NCBI RefSeq assembly: GCF_029774155.1
Contig: NZ_CP103833.1
Coordinates: 434,001-498,000, forward strand
Length of the DNA: 64,000 bases
Direction of reading: 5' to 3'
Source: Actinobacillus arthritidis
GTDB lineage: Bacteria > Pseudomonadota > Gammaproteobacteria > Enterobacterales > Pasteurellaceae
Shown here one piece after another: positions 9,037-16,250 of this stretch. The position numbers and the translations under genes are program-made. Below the pieces are notes generated by a model. It had not been told where the DNA came from, searched no databases, and saw only the letters and a list, made by a program, of their open reading frames with translations. The first letter of the stretch is position 1; each line of letters begins with the position of its first letter.

Positions 9037-9756
9037 ATGAATAAAAATTTACCGAAAGTGGTAGTTCTAACGGGAGCAGGGATTTCAGCGGAATCAGGGA
9101 TTGAAACTTTCCGAGCTAGCACCGGATTATGGGAAAATCATAAAGTAGATGATGTTGCAACACCTGAAGGCTTTATGCGTAATCCTAAATTAGTGCAGCG
9201 TTTTTATAATGCACGTCGGGCAAGGTTATTTGATGCAGATGTGCAACCTAATGCCGCACATTTAGCCTTAGCAGAATTAGAAGAAAAGCTAGGCGATAAT
9301 TTCTTATTAGTTACGCAAAATGTAGATAATTTACACGAACGTGCAGGCAGTAAACGTGTTGTACATATGCACGGAGAACTGCTTAAAGTACGTTGTGTAA
9401 GAAAGGGAACGGTATATGGCTGGCAAGAAGATATTACGGATGAGAGCCTGTGCCAATGCCGCCAGCCTCCTCAAAAATTGCGCCCACATATCGTTTGGTT
9501 TGGGGAAATGCCACTACAAATGAATCGTATTGAAGATGCTTTATGGGAATGTGATTACTTTATCTCGATTGGTACTTCCGGTAATGTTTATCCGGCAACA
9601 GGCTTTGTGAATATTGCGGATCGAGCCGGTGCTGTGACGGTGGAGCTGAATTTAGAACCGAGTGAAAAACATTCCTCATTTCATTATAGCCATCAGGGAA
9701 AAGCAACTGAAATTGTGCCAAAGTTTGTGAGAGAATTATTGGATAAATATGTTTAA
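9037..9756 (+). CDS. cobB: NAD-dependent protein deacylase, CobB-type sirtuin
   Basis: The 239-residue protein follows E. coli CobB closely along its length. It has [14 protein letters not shown] for NAD binding, [12 protein letters not shown], the catalytic histidine in HMHGE (H112) and [12 protein letters not shown]. The YxxR pair (Y57, R60 in FYNARR) is the signature of class III sirtuins that remove succinyl and other acidic acyl groups. It removes acetyl and succinyl groups from lysines, using NAD. It overlaps no operator of its own and is read from the HAD promoter. Its stop is 3 bases from the convergent FtsZ-like gene. Confidence 0.92.
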   Translation: MNKNLPKVVVLTGAGISAESGIETFRASTGLWENHKVDDVATPEGFMRNPKLVQRFYNARRARLFDADVQPNAAHLALAELEEKLGDNFLLVTQNVDNLHERAGSKRVVHMHGELLKVRCVRKGTVYGWQEDITDESLCQCRQPPQKLRPHIVWFGEMPLQMNRIEDALWECDYFISIGTSGNVYPATGFVNIADRAGAVTVELNLEPSEKHSSFHYSHQGKATEIVPKFVRELLDKYV

Positions 9757-9759
9757 TAT

Positions 9760-10518
9760 TTATTTTACCCAACAATCCAAAATTAGATTAATTTCGTCAA
9801 GTTCAAGATTTAAGCCTGATTGTATATCGATAAGGACAGCATTGACTTGACTGGAATATCTAAATTTAGCCTGTTCGATAAATTTATTTATAATTAATTC
9901 TACTCTATTTTTCCCAGATGCAGATTCGATTATGAAAAATGCGTTATCCGCTCCTCGAAGGATTGAGCAAACATCTTGAATATCAATATTAATTAACCCC
10001 GGGCAGGACATTATATTCGGTAGGTGTGAAAATTGAATTAATCTTTGTTCAAGATGACTTTTCGCTTCTTGCTCAGCTAATTGATAAATTTCACATTCTT
10101 TCTGTAAGTCAAAATGTACTATGCAACTGTGATCAGTATGGAGTTTTTTTGTACGTGCAATAATTTGAGCATTTTCTTGTAAATATTGGGCGACAATCAC
10201 TACAAGCGTGTTATGGCTTGTTTGAATCAATGCTTGAGCAATATTAAAGTCTTCTTCATTATCAATATCAACATAGATCAGTAAGAAATCGACACCTTTG
10301 AGTAATTCTATCGCTTTTTGTTGCTGTTCTGCCGAGGTTACAAGTAATTTATGATGTGCCATCACTTTACTTAAACGCTGTTCATTGTGATCAATGGCAA
10401 TATAAAACACATTTTCAGCTGGCTTTTTTATCATTTTCTGAATAAGTTTGCCGCCTGATTCGTCAATACCGATAAGGCGAATAATTAGATTATTTGGTTC
10501 TTGTATTGGAACAAACAT
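9760..10518 (-). CDS. FtsZ-like protein 2: no T4 loop, T7 loop and C-terminal domain kept
   Basis: The 252-residue protein looks hypothetical at first but aligns by eye with FtsZ. IRLIGIDESGGKLI (about 13-26) corresponds to the FtsZ start IKVIGVGGGGGN. LINIDIQDVCSIL (175-187) matches the T7 synergy loop NxDxxD (N177, D179, D182). ESASGKNRVE and GLNLELDEINLI match later FtsZ segments (GVASGEDRAE and GFDLRLDEFETV). The T4 signature GGGTGTG is missing; GVDFLLIYVDIDNEED stands in its place. It could therefore complete a GTPase site in a partner but probably cannot bind GTP normally. It lies 17 bases downstream of FtsZ-like protein 1, in one operon. Confidence 0.7.
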   Translation of the reverse strand: MFVPIQEPNNLIIRLIGIDESGGKLIQKMIKKPAENVFYIAIDHNEQRLSKVMAHHKLLVTSAEQQQKAIELLKGVDFLLIYVDIDNEEDFNIAQALIQTSHNTLVVIVAQYLQENAQIIARTKKLHTDHSCIVHFDLQKECEIYQLAEQEAKSHLEQRLIQFSHLPNIMSCPGLINIDIQDVCSILRGADNAFFIIESASGKNRVELIINKFIEQAKFRYSSQVNAVLIDIQSGLNLELDEINLILDCWVK

Positions 10519-10535
10519 ATTTCCTCCAGGGTAAG

Positions 10536-11324
10536 TTATGATTTATAGATACTGATGTGAAACGGGCGTTTAGCAGTAAGTCCTAGATAATGCTCAATAC
10601 GTTGAATAATGAGATCATTTTGTGTTTGAATTGCACTTTCCATTGTGATTGTGTCTGCCAGCCTTAATAAATCATTGTTATTAAACAGCTCACAAATATC
10701 ACAAGCGGTTGCTAATTTCTGTTTGGCGAAATAGACCAATCGGCTACGTTTATTACCCTCAAAATAAAAAGGCGTGACGATAAATGCCAAAACTTGACAG
10801 CCCTATGCTTTGGCCAAACGAGCTATTTCCGGAGCAATACCCGTACCATTTCCTCCGCCTAAACCACAAAATAAAACGATAATATCTTGTTCGGTGACTG
10901 CCTCAATAAGTTGCGGTGTACTTATCTTCACAGATTCTTGAGCAAGTAATGGATCAGGTCCACAACCAATGGGAGAATTGCCTATATGTGGCGTATTAAA
11001 CGATGATTTACGCAGAGAAATCAGATTGGTATTGATTAATAGATAATCCTGTTCGGGTAAAACATTTGCCACTTCCATTAAGATATTTTGTCCGGCACTG
11101 CCAATACCGATAAAGCGAATCTTACTTTCAGGCGTAACGGTAATACGATTATTTCTCGGTGTAATTAAGGAGGGTTTTAGGGTGATGATCGGATAACGTT
11201 TTCTATATTTTTTAGGCAATATTGTCACTTTGGGCGATTGACTAGATTTAGGTTGTGAAACGGTTTTAGTTTGTGAGTTTTTTTGCTGAAAACTTTTAAA
11301 GAAAGAACAAATTTTACGAAACAT
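10536..11324 (-). CDS. FtsZ-like protein 1: T4 loop kept, ends before T7 (in-frame amber codon)
   Basis: After a basic, low-complexity N-terminal tail (1-65) come IRFIGIGSAGQNILMEV (69-85, T1-like) and GLGGGNGTGIAPEI (about 154-167). The latter is a variant of the tubulin/FtsZ signature GGGTGTG. Further on, IVTPFYFEGNKRSRL matches the FtsZ stretch TKPFNFEGKKR. The frame contains TAG at 10803-10805 (codon 174) between ARLAKA and GCQVLAF, with no frame change, so one base substitution accounts for it. Readthrough gives 262 residues. The protein ends after the H7-like helix, before any T7 loop. The operator palindrome lies 59 bases upstream. Confidence 0.75.
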
Positions 11325-11382
11325 ATTCAGTGACCTATATAACCAAAATGTAATTTATCAGCCGTTATCGTAAAAGAACAAT

Positions 11383-11399
11383 GCGACATTTCGTGTCGT
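11383..11399. promoter_or_regulatory. Palindromic operator copy 5 (FtsZ-like operon)
   Basis: GCGACATTTCGTGTCGT matches the shared palindrome. It sits in the divergent region between the FtsZ-like operon and selD, 59 bases from the former and 98 from the latter. Confidence 0.8.
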
Positions 11400-11496
11400 T
11401 TTGAATCACGGCGATTATTTTTATAAAAAATCACTCAAATCTGACCGCTTGTTGGCGTACAATAACAAAATTCAGAAATAGATTACGAGGTATAAA

Positions 11497-12540
11497 ATGG
11501 CGGAAGAACCGATTCGTTTGACGCAATACAGTCACGGTGCCGGTTGAGGCTGTAAAATTTCTCCTAAGGTGTTAGGGACTATTTTACAAAGTCAGCTGGA
11601 CAAATTTGTTGATCCGAATTTATTAGTGGGTAATGAGACCGCCGATGATGCCGCTGTTTATGATATCGGTAATGGCATTGGTATTATCAGTACCACAGAC
11701 TTCTTTATGCCGATTGTGGATGATCCGTTCGATTTCGGGCGTATTGCGGCGACAAATGCGTTAAGTGATGTATTTGCGATGGGTGGTAAGCCGATTATGG
11801 CGATTGCCATTTTAGGTTTCCCGGTAAACAAGTTACCGGCGGAAGTGGCCCAAAAAATTGTGGAAGGTGGGCGTTTTGCTTGTCAGCAAGCTGGGATTGC
11901 CTTAGCCGGCGGTCATTCGATTGATTCGCCTGAGCCGATTTTTGGGCTGGCAGTAACCGGTATGGTTAGCACTGAACAAGTGAAAAAGAATGCTTCGGCA
12001 GAAGTCGGTTGTGAACTGTTTTTGACTAAACCGCTCGGTATCGGTGTACTGACAACTGCTGAGAAAAAAGGTTTATTAAAAGCGGAACATCAGAATCTTG
12101 CACGTGATGTGATGTGTCAGATTAATTTGATTGGCGCAAAATTTTCACAATTAGCAGAGGTGACGGCAATGACGGATGTAACCGGTTTCGGCTTATTAGG
12201 GCATTTGAGTGAAATTTGCCAAGGCTCTAATGTACGTGCCGAAGTGAATTTTGCTGAAATCCATACGCTTGATGGTGTGAAAGAGTATATCGCTCAAGGT
12301 GCAGTACCGGGTGGAACAAATCGTAACTTTGATAGTTATGGGCATCTGATTTCAGCCATGATCGATGAGCAAAAGGCGATTTTGTGTGATCCGCAAACAT
12401 CAGGCGGTTTATTAATTGCAGTACGTCCGCAAGCGGTTGAAAAGGTACAACAAATTGCCAAACAAGCCAATGTGTCTTTATTTAGGGTGGGGCGTTTACT
12501 TGAAGCGAACGATGCGAAGCCGTTAATTGAGGTCATTTAA
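11497..12540 (+). CDS. selD: Selenophosphate synthetase, a selenoprotein with Sec at residue 17
   Basis: SelD makes selenophosphate from selenide and ATP, the selenium donor for selenocysteine and selenouridine. The gene starts at 11497 after an ACGAGG ribosome site. The in-frame TGA at 11545-11547 lies in SHGAG-TGA-GCK, exactly the active-site Cys/Sec position, followed by the catalytic lysine. UGA therefore encodes selenocysteine, as known for Haemophilus SelD; translating from the next start would remove the active site. The product has 347 residues. Later motifs include [16 protein letters not shown] and [10 protein letters not shown] hairpin suited to SelB follows the UGA. The nudJ gene follows closely. 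Confidence 0.95.
11551..11588 (+). promoter_or_regulatory. selD: Bacterial SECIS hairpin
   Basis: TGTAAAAT (11551-11558) pairs with ATTTTACA (11581-11588). Inside, TCCTAA (11562-11567) pairs with TTAGGGA (11572-11578) with one bulged G, leaving the apical loop GGTG. The element starts 3 bases after the UGA and has the apical G residues that SelB requires. Confidence 0.8.
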
Positions 12541-12561
12541 GCGGAAAAGTGAGGAATGAAT

Positions 12562-13017
12562 ATGCATAAACCGAATATCACGTTAGCCTGTGTGGTGCAT
12601 TGCAAAGGTAAATTTTTATTTGTGGAAGAACTCGAATACGGTAAACGAACCTTAAACCAACCGGCAGGGCATTTGGAAGCCAATGAAACGTTGTTGGAAG
12701 GGGCGAGTAGAGAGTTATTTGAGGAAACAGGGATTCGTGCCGAAGCCCAACGCTTAATTAAGATTTATCAATGGCACGCACCTCGTTCACAAACCGATTA
12801 TTTACGTTTTGTATTTGCGGTTGAGTTAGACGATTTTGCGACGATTTCACCGCAAGATAGCGATATTACCCAAGGGTTTTGGCTGAGTTTGGAAGAGTTT
12901 AAGCATTTTATTCAGCAAGAGGGACAAGGCGAACGTAATCCATTAGTTAGTCAGTCAATCGAAGATTATTTGAGTGGTGAAAGCTATCCGCTTGATGTGT
13001 TGCGTGTGTTTGAATAA
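12562..13017 (+). CDS. nudJ: Nudix phosphatase NudJ
   Basis: The Nudix box is intact: GHLEANETLLEGASRELFEE continues into TGI, matching GX5EX7REUXEEXGU. Sequence and length (151 residues) follow E. coli NudJ, including ACVVHCKGKFL and NQPAGHLEA. NudJ is a broad phosphatase that acts on the thiamine precursor HMP-PP and on nucleoside di- and triphosphates. The ATG at 12562 is preferred over the one at 12556, because GAGG is then correctly spaced and the product starts MHKPNITLACVVH like its relatives. It sits between selD and ubiH, all in the same direction. Confidence 0.88.
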   Translation: MHKPNITLACVVHCKGKFLFVEELEYGKRTLNQPAGHLEANETLLEGASRELFEETGIRAEAQRLIKIYQWHAPRSQTDYLRFVFAVELDDFATISPQDSDITQGFWLSLEEFKHFIQQEGQGERNPLVSQSIEDYLSGESYPLDVLRVFE

Positions 13018-13026
13018 GAGGTGGAA

Positions 13027-14226
13027 ATGGGCGAACAATTTGATGTGGCCATTGTCGGCGGAGCGATAACCGGTTCGGTGTTGGCATTGGCGTTAAGCGA
13101 CTTATCACAACATAAGATGCGGATTGCAATTGTTGAAAAACAGTTGCCTAATTATGCACAACAAGGTGGTTTTGATGCTCGTTGTATCGCTTTAGCACAA
13201 GGCAGTTTGCAAAAAATTGCCCAAATTCGAGCGCTTGTTGGTGGGGATCTTGCCGAACAAATTCAGCAAATTGCGACACCGATTCAGCAGATTCAAGTAT
13301 CGGATCTCGGACATTTCGGTAAAACGATATTAAAAGCGAGTGAACTAAATTTAGCACAATTAGGCGTTGTGGTTGAACTTGCGAAATTAGGCAAAATTTT
13401 AACCGCTTGTATTGAGCGACAACCGAATATTCATTGGTTTTGTCCGAATCAAATTGTTCATTTCGAACGTTCACAAACTGAAGTTTTGCTTACGTTACAA
13501 AATGGTGAACAAATTTGTACACAATTGATCATTGTCGCAGATGGGATTCAATCCAAAATTGCTCGGCAGTGTGGCGTTGAAACGGAGCTATTAAAGGATT
13601 ATCAACAATCGGCTTTGATTGCAAATATCGAAATCAGCGAACCGCATCAAGGACAGGCTTTTGAGCGTTTTACGATGCAAGGGCCGTTAGCCTTATTGCC
13701 GTTAAGTGATAATCGAATGTCATTAGTTTGGTGTGTGAAACAGGCGGAAGATTTGCTGAGCCTTGCCGATGAAGATTTTCTTTCACAATTACAACAGCAA
13801 TTTGGTTGGAAATTAGGGAAATTTGTGAGAGTCAGCAAGCGGTTTGTTTATCCGCTCACTTCGCAAAAAGCACAATCACATATTCATCACCGTTTGGCGA
13901 TAGTCGGTAATGCCGCACAATTATTGCATCCGGTTGCCGGACAAGGTTTTAATCTTGGAATGCGAGATCTGTTTACCCTTGCACAACTGTTGGCAAAAGC
14001 CTTTGAACAAGGAAAAGATTTGGGCGAATTTGCATTGCTAAATCAATTCGAACAATGTAGAAAACAGGACCAAGCACAAATTATCGGATTAACAAGCGGT
14101 CTGGTTTCATTATTTTCTTGCGATTTTTTACCGTTACAAGCGGTTAGAAATTTAGGATTACTTGCGATTTCACATAGCAAGTTATTGCGAGAAAATATTG
14201 CAAATAAAGCGTTAGGCTGGCAATAG
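13027..14226 (+). CDS. ubiH: 2-octaprenyl-6-methoxyphenol hydroxylase
   Basis: UbiH is an FAD monooxygenase that adds a hydroxyl group in ubiquinone synthesis at the inner membrane. The 399-residue product starts MGEQFDVAIVGGAITGSV, with a dinucleotide-binding loop (third glycine replaced by alanine), and has VADGIQSKIA and the second FAD motif VGNAAQLLHPVAGQGFNLGM. Its closest match among the paralogues is UbiH, shown by FERFTMQGPLALLPLS and the ending ALGW. The ATG at 13027 follows AGAGGTGGAA; an upstream in-frame GTG overlaps the ribosome site. The related ubiI lies at 16.2 kb on the other strand. Confidence 0.9.
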   Translation: MGEQFDVAIVGGAITGSVLALALSDLSQHKMRIAIVEKQLPNYAQQGGFDARCIALAQGSLQKIAQIRALVGGDLAEQIQQIATPIQQIQVSDLGHFGKTILKASELNLAQLGVVVELAKLGKILTACIERQPNIHWFCPNQIVHFERSQTEVLLTLQNGEQICTQLIIVADGIQSKIARQCGVETELLKDYQQSALIANIEISEPHQGQAFERFTMQGPLALLPLSDNRMSLVWCVKQAEDLLSLADEDFLSQLQQQFGWKLGKFVRVSKRFVYPLTSQKAQSHIHHRLAIVGNAAQLLHPVAGQGFNLGMRDLFTLAQLLAKAFEQGKDLGEFALLNQFEQCRKQDQAQIIGLTSGLVSLFSCDFLPLQAVRNLGLLAISHSKLLRENIANKALGWQ

Positions 14227-14231
14227 AAGTG

Positions 14232-14252
14232 AAAGGACGCTTAGCGTCCTTT
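14232..14252. terminator. Terminator after ubiH
   Basis: AAAGGACGC pairs with GCGTCCTTT over a 3-base loop, followed by TGTTT. It serves ubiH and possibly the convergent lipoprotein gene. Confidence 0.75.
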
Positions 14253-14255
14253 TGT

Positions 14256-14732
14256 TTATAACTGATATTTCTTCATTAATTTTAATTTTTCATACGAGAT
14301 TTCATTACCTAATTGGGTAATCATTTTCCCTTTATCTTGCACCGCTTGTGCTAATGCCTCATTCGGTTGAGATTCCAATTTAATCATATCTCTGAAGGTT
14401 TCTTGGCTTAATTGCAAAGCTCTTAATCCAATATTTTTAATGGGAAGAATTTCATTATTTTGGATATCCAAATAGTCTAAAGAGGCCTGAATAGTATCGA
14501 CTTCTTCTAAATAATGCCGCATTGCCTCAATTCGGGCATGAGAATTTTTGGCAGTTTCTAACCCATACATTGCAAATGCGGTCGCTTGAATATAATCATT
14601 ACCGTAAACTTCATCCCAATGATGAAAGCGTTGAAAATCAGCTTGTGGAGAATGGTTTTCTTGCATTGAGGTACAGGCAGTAAGACTTGAAAAAATAAAA
14701 AAAGAAAGTATCGTTTTTATTATGTTGTACAT
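14256..14732 (-). CDS. Small lipoprotein, paralogue 1
   Basis: The protein has a lipoprotein signal peptide: MYNIIKTILSFFIFSSLTAC, where LTAC is the lipobox and C20 the lipidated cysteine. The mature part of about 138 residues is helical and charged, with no enzyme motif that I recognise. It resembles the next two genes in size, lipobox and a tryptophan near the mature N-terminus (FQRFHHWDEVYG against DYKKFQEW), so the three look like diverged tandem copies. The ATG at 14732 gives a normal signal length; a start four codons earlier is possible. Function unknown. Confidence 0.65.
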   Translation of the reverse strand: MYNIIKTILSFFIFSSLTACTSMQENHSPQADFQRFHHWDEVYGNDYIQATAFAMYGLETAKNSHARIEAMRHYLEEVDTIQASLDYLDIQNNEILPIKNIGLRALQLSQETFRDMIKLESQPNEALAQAVQDKGKMITQLGNEISYEKLKLMKKYQL

Positions 14733-14755
14733 TTTGGGCGGCATTAATTTAATGT

Positions 14756-14780
14756 AAAAAGGCTAGGCAGAAGCCTAGCC
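14756..14780 (-). terminator. Terminator after the Pro-Ala lipoprotein gene
   Basis: GGCTAGGC and GCCTAGCC form an 8-bp stem with a 4-base loop. On the minus strand the stem is followed by TTTTT. Confidence 0.85.
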
Positions 14781-14788
14781 GGTAAATA

Positions 14789-15544
14789 TTATTTTTGTGG
14801 AGCTGGAGCTGGAGCTGGAGCTGGAGCTGGAGCTGGAGCTGGAGCTGGAGCTGGAGCTGGAGCTGGAGCTGGAGCTGGAGCTGGAGCTGGAGCTGGAGCT
14901 GGAGCTGGAGCTGGAGCTGGAGCTGGAGCTGGAGCTGGAGCTGGAGCTGGAGCTGGAGCTGGAGCTGGAGCTGGAGCTGGAGCTGGAGCTGGGCCATATT
15001 TAGCGGTTAATTCAGCTTCAATTTTTTGACCTTCTGTTGCAATCTTATCTAATTGAGCTTGTAATTCACTAAATGCTTTATGGGCTTCAGGAGTTGGATT
15101 TTTTGCAAGTTTATCATTTTCAGCAATCATTTTTGCACCTAATGCCATTGCTTCAAGTGCTTTATCTTTTAGTGCATTTACTTGTACATCCTTGATATCT
15201 AAAGTCGCGGCACTTTTTTGAATATTCTCAATTTGAGCAAGCACGGCTTTATTCATTGTATCTTGAATAAGTGCTGCATCTTTTGCTTTTTCGCCTAATT
15301 TTTCGATTTCTGCATTAATTGCATCACCGATAGATTTTTCTTGCACTTGTTGCCATTCTTGGAATTTTTTGTAATCTTCCGCACCGGTATCTACGACTTT
15401 TTCAACCGGTTTTGTCGCTTCCGATTGTGTTTGAGTTGCTGGGGTTTGTGCCGCCGGTTCAGCAGACTTATTAGCCGGCTTATCACAAGCGGTTAAAAAC
15501 AAAGCAAATAATGCTGTGGCACTAATTTTTGTGAATTTTGTCAT
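14789..15544 (-). CDS. Lipoprotein with a long C-terminal Pro-Ala repeat, paralogue 2
   Basis: The 251-residue precursor has a signal ending LFLTAC (lipobox). A linker rich in Ala, Pro, Thr and Gln follows, then a helical domain starting DYKKFQEWQQVQEKS that is shared with paralogue 3. The last 67 residues are 33 prolines alternating with 32 alanines, then QK. The repeat is encoded by a perfect 6-bp tandem array. Such Pro-Ala rods are stiff spacers that can span the periplasm or hold a domain away from the membrane. Each repeat unit is 6 bp, so gain or loss of units changes rod length but never the frame. Cell-envelope location is clear; function is unknown. Confidence 0.75.
   Translation of the reverse strand: MTKFTKISATALFALFLTACDKPANKSAEPAAQTPATQTQSEATKPVEKVVDTGAEDYKKFQEWQQVQEKSIGDAINAEIEKLGEKAKDAALIQDTMNKAVLAQIENIQKSAATLDIKDVQVNALKDKALEAMALGAKMIAENDKLAKNPTPEAHKAFSELQAQLDKIATEGQKIEAELTAKYGPAPAPAPAPAPAPAPAPAPAPAPAPAPAPAPAPAPAPAPAPAPAPAPAPAPAPAPAPAPAPAPAPQK
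14798..14992. repeat. Hexanucleotide tandem repeat, about 32.5 units
   Basis: 195 bases of perfect TGGAGC repeats (GCTCCA on the coding strand) encode the Pro-Ala rod. Purity and length imply frequent slippage. Confidence 0.97.
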
Positions 15545-15563
15545 TTCATTACCTATTTATGTG

Positions 15564-15596
15564 GAAAAAGGCTAGTACCTTTTCGGCACTAACCTT
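15564..15596 (-). terminator. Terminator after lipoprotein paralogue 3
   Basis: AAGGCTAGT (15568-15576) pairs with ACTAACCTT (15588-15596), with one G-T pair. On the minus strand it is followed by a T-rich stretch. Confidence 0.6.
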
Positions 15597-15623
15597 GAGT
15601 TATTTTAGCTTAGATTAGCAAAA

Positions 15624-16112
15624 TTATTTTTCAAATTTTGCTTTTAAATCAGCTTGTAATTTTTGAAGTTCTTGAGCGACTTGCGTTAATTGTTGAGCTT
15701 TAGCTTGGATAGCTTGTTGTGCGGCTTGAGCTTCATTAGCCGGTGTCGACATTACTTTTACTTGTTCGGTTAATACTTCATTCGATAAGCCTAAAACCGC
15801 TTTAGTTTTATCTTTTAATGCTTTAATTTCTTCACTTTTTACGTCAATCGCATCTAAACTTTTGAGTGTTTCTTGAACTTTACTTGCGAAGTTACTTAAT
15901 AGGGCTTCAATGGCTTTCGGATCTTTTTGTTGTTGTCCCATTACTTCTGCTAATTGTTTTTGGAACTCAGCTTGAGCAGTTGCTTGAGTTTTCTCTTGCA
16001 TTTGGTACCACTCTTGGAATTTTTTATAATCAGCAACAGGATCTGCTTTGTTACATGCTGTTACGCTGAATGCTAAAAGTGCTACTGCACCAAGTGTTGC
16101 TAATTTTTTCAT
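15624..16112 (-). CDS. Small lipoprotein, paralogue 3
   Basis: The 162-residue precursor has the signal MKKLATLGAVALLAFSVTAC with a VTAC lipobox. The mature part starts NKADPVADYKKFQEWYQMQE, nearly the same as paralogue 2, and continues as a long alanine- and glutamine-rich helix likely to form a coiled coil (heptads in QAIQAKAQQLTQVAQELQKL). It lacks the Pro-Ala rod. It is the first gene of the three in transcription order. Function unknown. Confidence 0.75.
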   Translation of the reverse strand: MKKLATLGAVALLAFSVTACNKADPVADYKKFQEWYQMQEKTQATAQAEFQKQLAEVMGQQQKDPKAIEALLSNFASKVQETLKSLDAIDVKSEEIKALKDKTKAVLGLSNEVLTEQVKVMSTPANEAQAAQQAIQAKAQQLTQVAQELQKLQADLKAKFEK

Positions 16113-16250
16113 TAGTATTCCTTAAAAATAAGATTAAAGTTCCCTTAAAGGGAGGTTGTTGATTGTACCAATAATAGACCGTTACTGAAAAGAGTAGTTC
16201 AGTAAAAACTTGTATACCGTAGTTATTCGGCTAAAAAACAAACACTCAAG

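Noticed and set aside
9760..10518. An ordinary hypothetical protein with no family
   Set aside because: Alignment by eye with FtsZ at the T1, T7 and C-terminal segments, and its position next to a clear FtsZ-like gene, make a tubulin-family origin more likely.
10803..10805. TAG in FtsZ-like protein 1 as a recoded amino acid
   Set aside because: Nothing like a pyrrolysine system or a recoding signal is visible here; a point mutation or base error is simpler.
11545..11547. TGA in selD as a nonsense mutation or an N-terminal truncation
   Set aside because: It occupies the active-site Cys/Sec position and a SECIS hairpin follows, so it is selenocysteine.
14795..15010. Open frames on the plus strand coding WSWSWS- or ELELEL-type proteins
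   Set aside because: They are only translations of the hexanucleotide array in other frames. The minus-strand lipoprotein frame has a signal peptide, a domain and a terminator.
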